From Acidimicrobiia bacterium (lineage in GTDB: Bacteria; Actinomycetota; Acidimicrobiia; Acidimicrobiales; Ilumatobacteraceae): a stretch of DNA of 13,615 nucleotides. Positions 13,108 to 13,615 of this stretch are shown here, in pieces. The notes beneath the pieces were generated by a model that worked only from the letters and a program-made list of their open reading frames with translations, was not told the origin of the DNA and made no database searches. Where the stretch lies: NCBI GenBank assembly GCA_013815505.1, contig JACDGA010000020.1, positions 1 through 13,615 on the forward strand, given 5' to 3'. How positions within the stretch are numbered: position 1 is the stretch's first letter; every line of letters begins with the position of its first letter. The position numbers were made by a program, and so were the translations under genes.

Positions 13108-13615
13108 GTGAGTGATCTGCGCGGCGTCCGGCAGCGGTTGCGGGCGAGGGTGGTCGGGCGCGAGCGCGAGGTGGAGCTGGTGCTGGCTGCGCTCGACGCC
13201 GGTCGTCACATCGTCATCGAGGGACCGCCGGGCACCGGCAAGTCGACGCTGCTGCGAGCCGTGGCGCACGAGCTCGGCATCGGGTTCGAGTTCGTCGAGG
13301 GCAACGCCGAGCTGACGCCCGCTCGGCTCGTCGGACACTTCGATCCGGCGCGGGTGCTCGATGAGGGATACGCCGCCGACGTCTTCGTCGACGGACCGCT
13401 GACGACGGCGTTGCGCGAGGGCGCGCTGCTCTACGTCGAGGAGATCAACCGCGTCCCCGAGGAAACGCTGAACGTGCTCATCACGGTGATGAGCGAGCGC
13501 GAGCTCCACGTGCCGCGCCTCGACCGGATCGCAGCGGCCGACGGCTTCCGGCTCGTCGCTGCGATGAACCCGTTCGACGCCGTGGGGACGGCGAGGATCT
13601 CGTCGGCGATCTACG
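13108..13615 (+). CDS. MoxR/CbbQ/NorQ-type AAA+ ATPase, N-terminal part (cut by window edge)
   Basis: The frame opens at GTG 13108, 30 bp after the alcohol dehydrogenase stop, and runs 169 codons to the edge. It shows Walker A EGPPGTGKST (38-47), Walker B LLYVEEIN (107-114) and the sensor-1 segment AAMNP (151-155). The acidic EEIN after a hydrophobic strand and 'GNAELTPARLVGHFDP' are typical of the AAA_5/MoxR group, which usually works with a VWA-domain partner to activate metalloenzymes or insert cofactors. The gene following it could be that partner, but lies outside. No strong ribosome site was seen, so the start may differ slightly. Link with the adjacent dehydrogenase is inferred from spacing only. 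Confidence 0.85.
   Translation, partial: MSDLRGVRQRLRARVVGREREVELVLAALDAGRHIVIEGPPGTGKSTLLRAVAHELGIGFEFVEGNAELTPARLVGHFDPARVLDEGYAADVFVDGPLTTALREGALLYVEEINRVPEETLNVLITVMSERELHVPRLDRIAAADGFRLVAAMNPFDAVGTARISSAIY

Overview
The window is GC-rich, almost fully coding DNA with many 1-4 base stop/start overlaps. Gene content (mycofactocin genes, an NDMA-dependent alcohol dehydrogenase, an APS-reductase-type CysH) points to an actinobacterium. An Acidimicrobiia member such as an Ilumatobacter relative is my guess from overall look; no marker gene is present to prove it. There are no rRNA, tRNA or CRISPR features.

Left block (1-3468, minus strand, read right to left): an ABC importer of the nitrate/sulfonate/thiamine-precursor class (ATPase, permease, lipoprotein binding protein), then a 6-pyruvoyl-tetrahydropterin-synthase-family protein lacking the usual catalytic cysteine, then the first codons of a further gene that runs off the edge (possibly a 2-oxoglutarate/Fe(II) oxygenase). 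A 236-bp spacer (3469-3704) with two palindromic repeat copies separates this block from the next.

Central block (3705-11248, minus strand): one long run of tightly packed genes, cysH - sulfite reductase - cobA - mftA - [two tiny mftA-tail ORFs] - mftB - mftC - plsY - FadH/OYE oxidoreductase. The first three genes form an assimilatory sulfate reduction and siroheme module. The start codon of the mycofactocin precursor gene mftA (missed by ordinary gene callers, 40 aa, ends IDGMCGVY) overlaps the cobA stop codon, so sulfur assimilation and mycofactocin maturation appear to be read from one transcript. mftD, mftE and mftF are not in the window.

Most unusual spot: directly after mftA, the segment encoding its modified C-terminus is repeated twice more (7732-7936). 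Each copy closes a short ORF ending GMCGVY-stop, and each of these ORFs starts inside the preceding stop (TGATG). The copies are embedded in an 81-bp exact duplication carrying a strong GC hairpin and an inverted copy of the same tail sequence. This looks like a small palindromic repeat element that has recombined with the mftA 3' end. Whether it makes extra precursor peptides or only tunes expression is open.

Right block (11349-13615, plus strand), divergent from cysH across a 100-bp regulatory region: a Met8/CysG-N type precorrin-2 dehydrogenase for siroheme, an NDMA-dependent alcohol dehydrogenase of the family that uses mycofactocin as electron carrier, and the start of a MoxR-type AAA ATPase. 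The window therefore links siroheme and sulfite chemistry, mycofactocin production and mycofactocin use in one locus.
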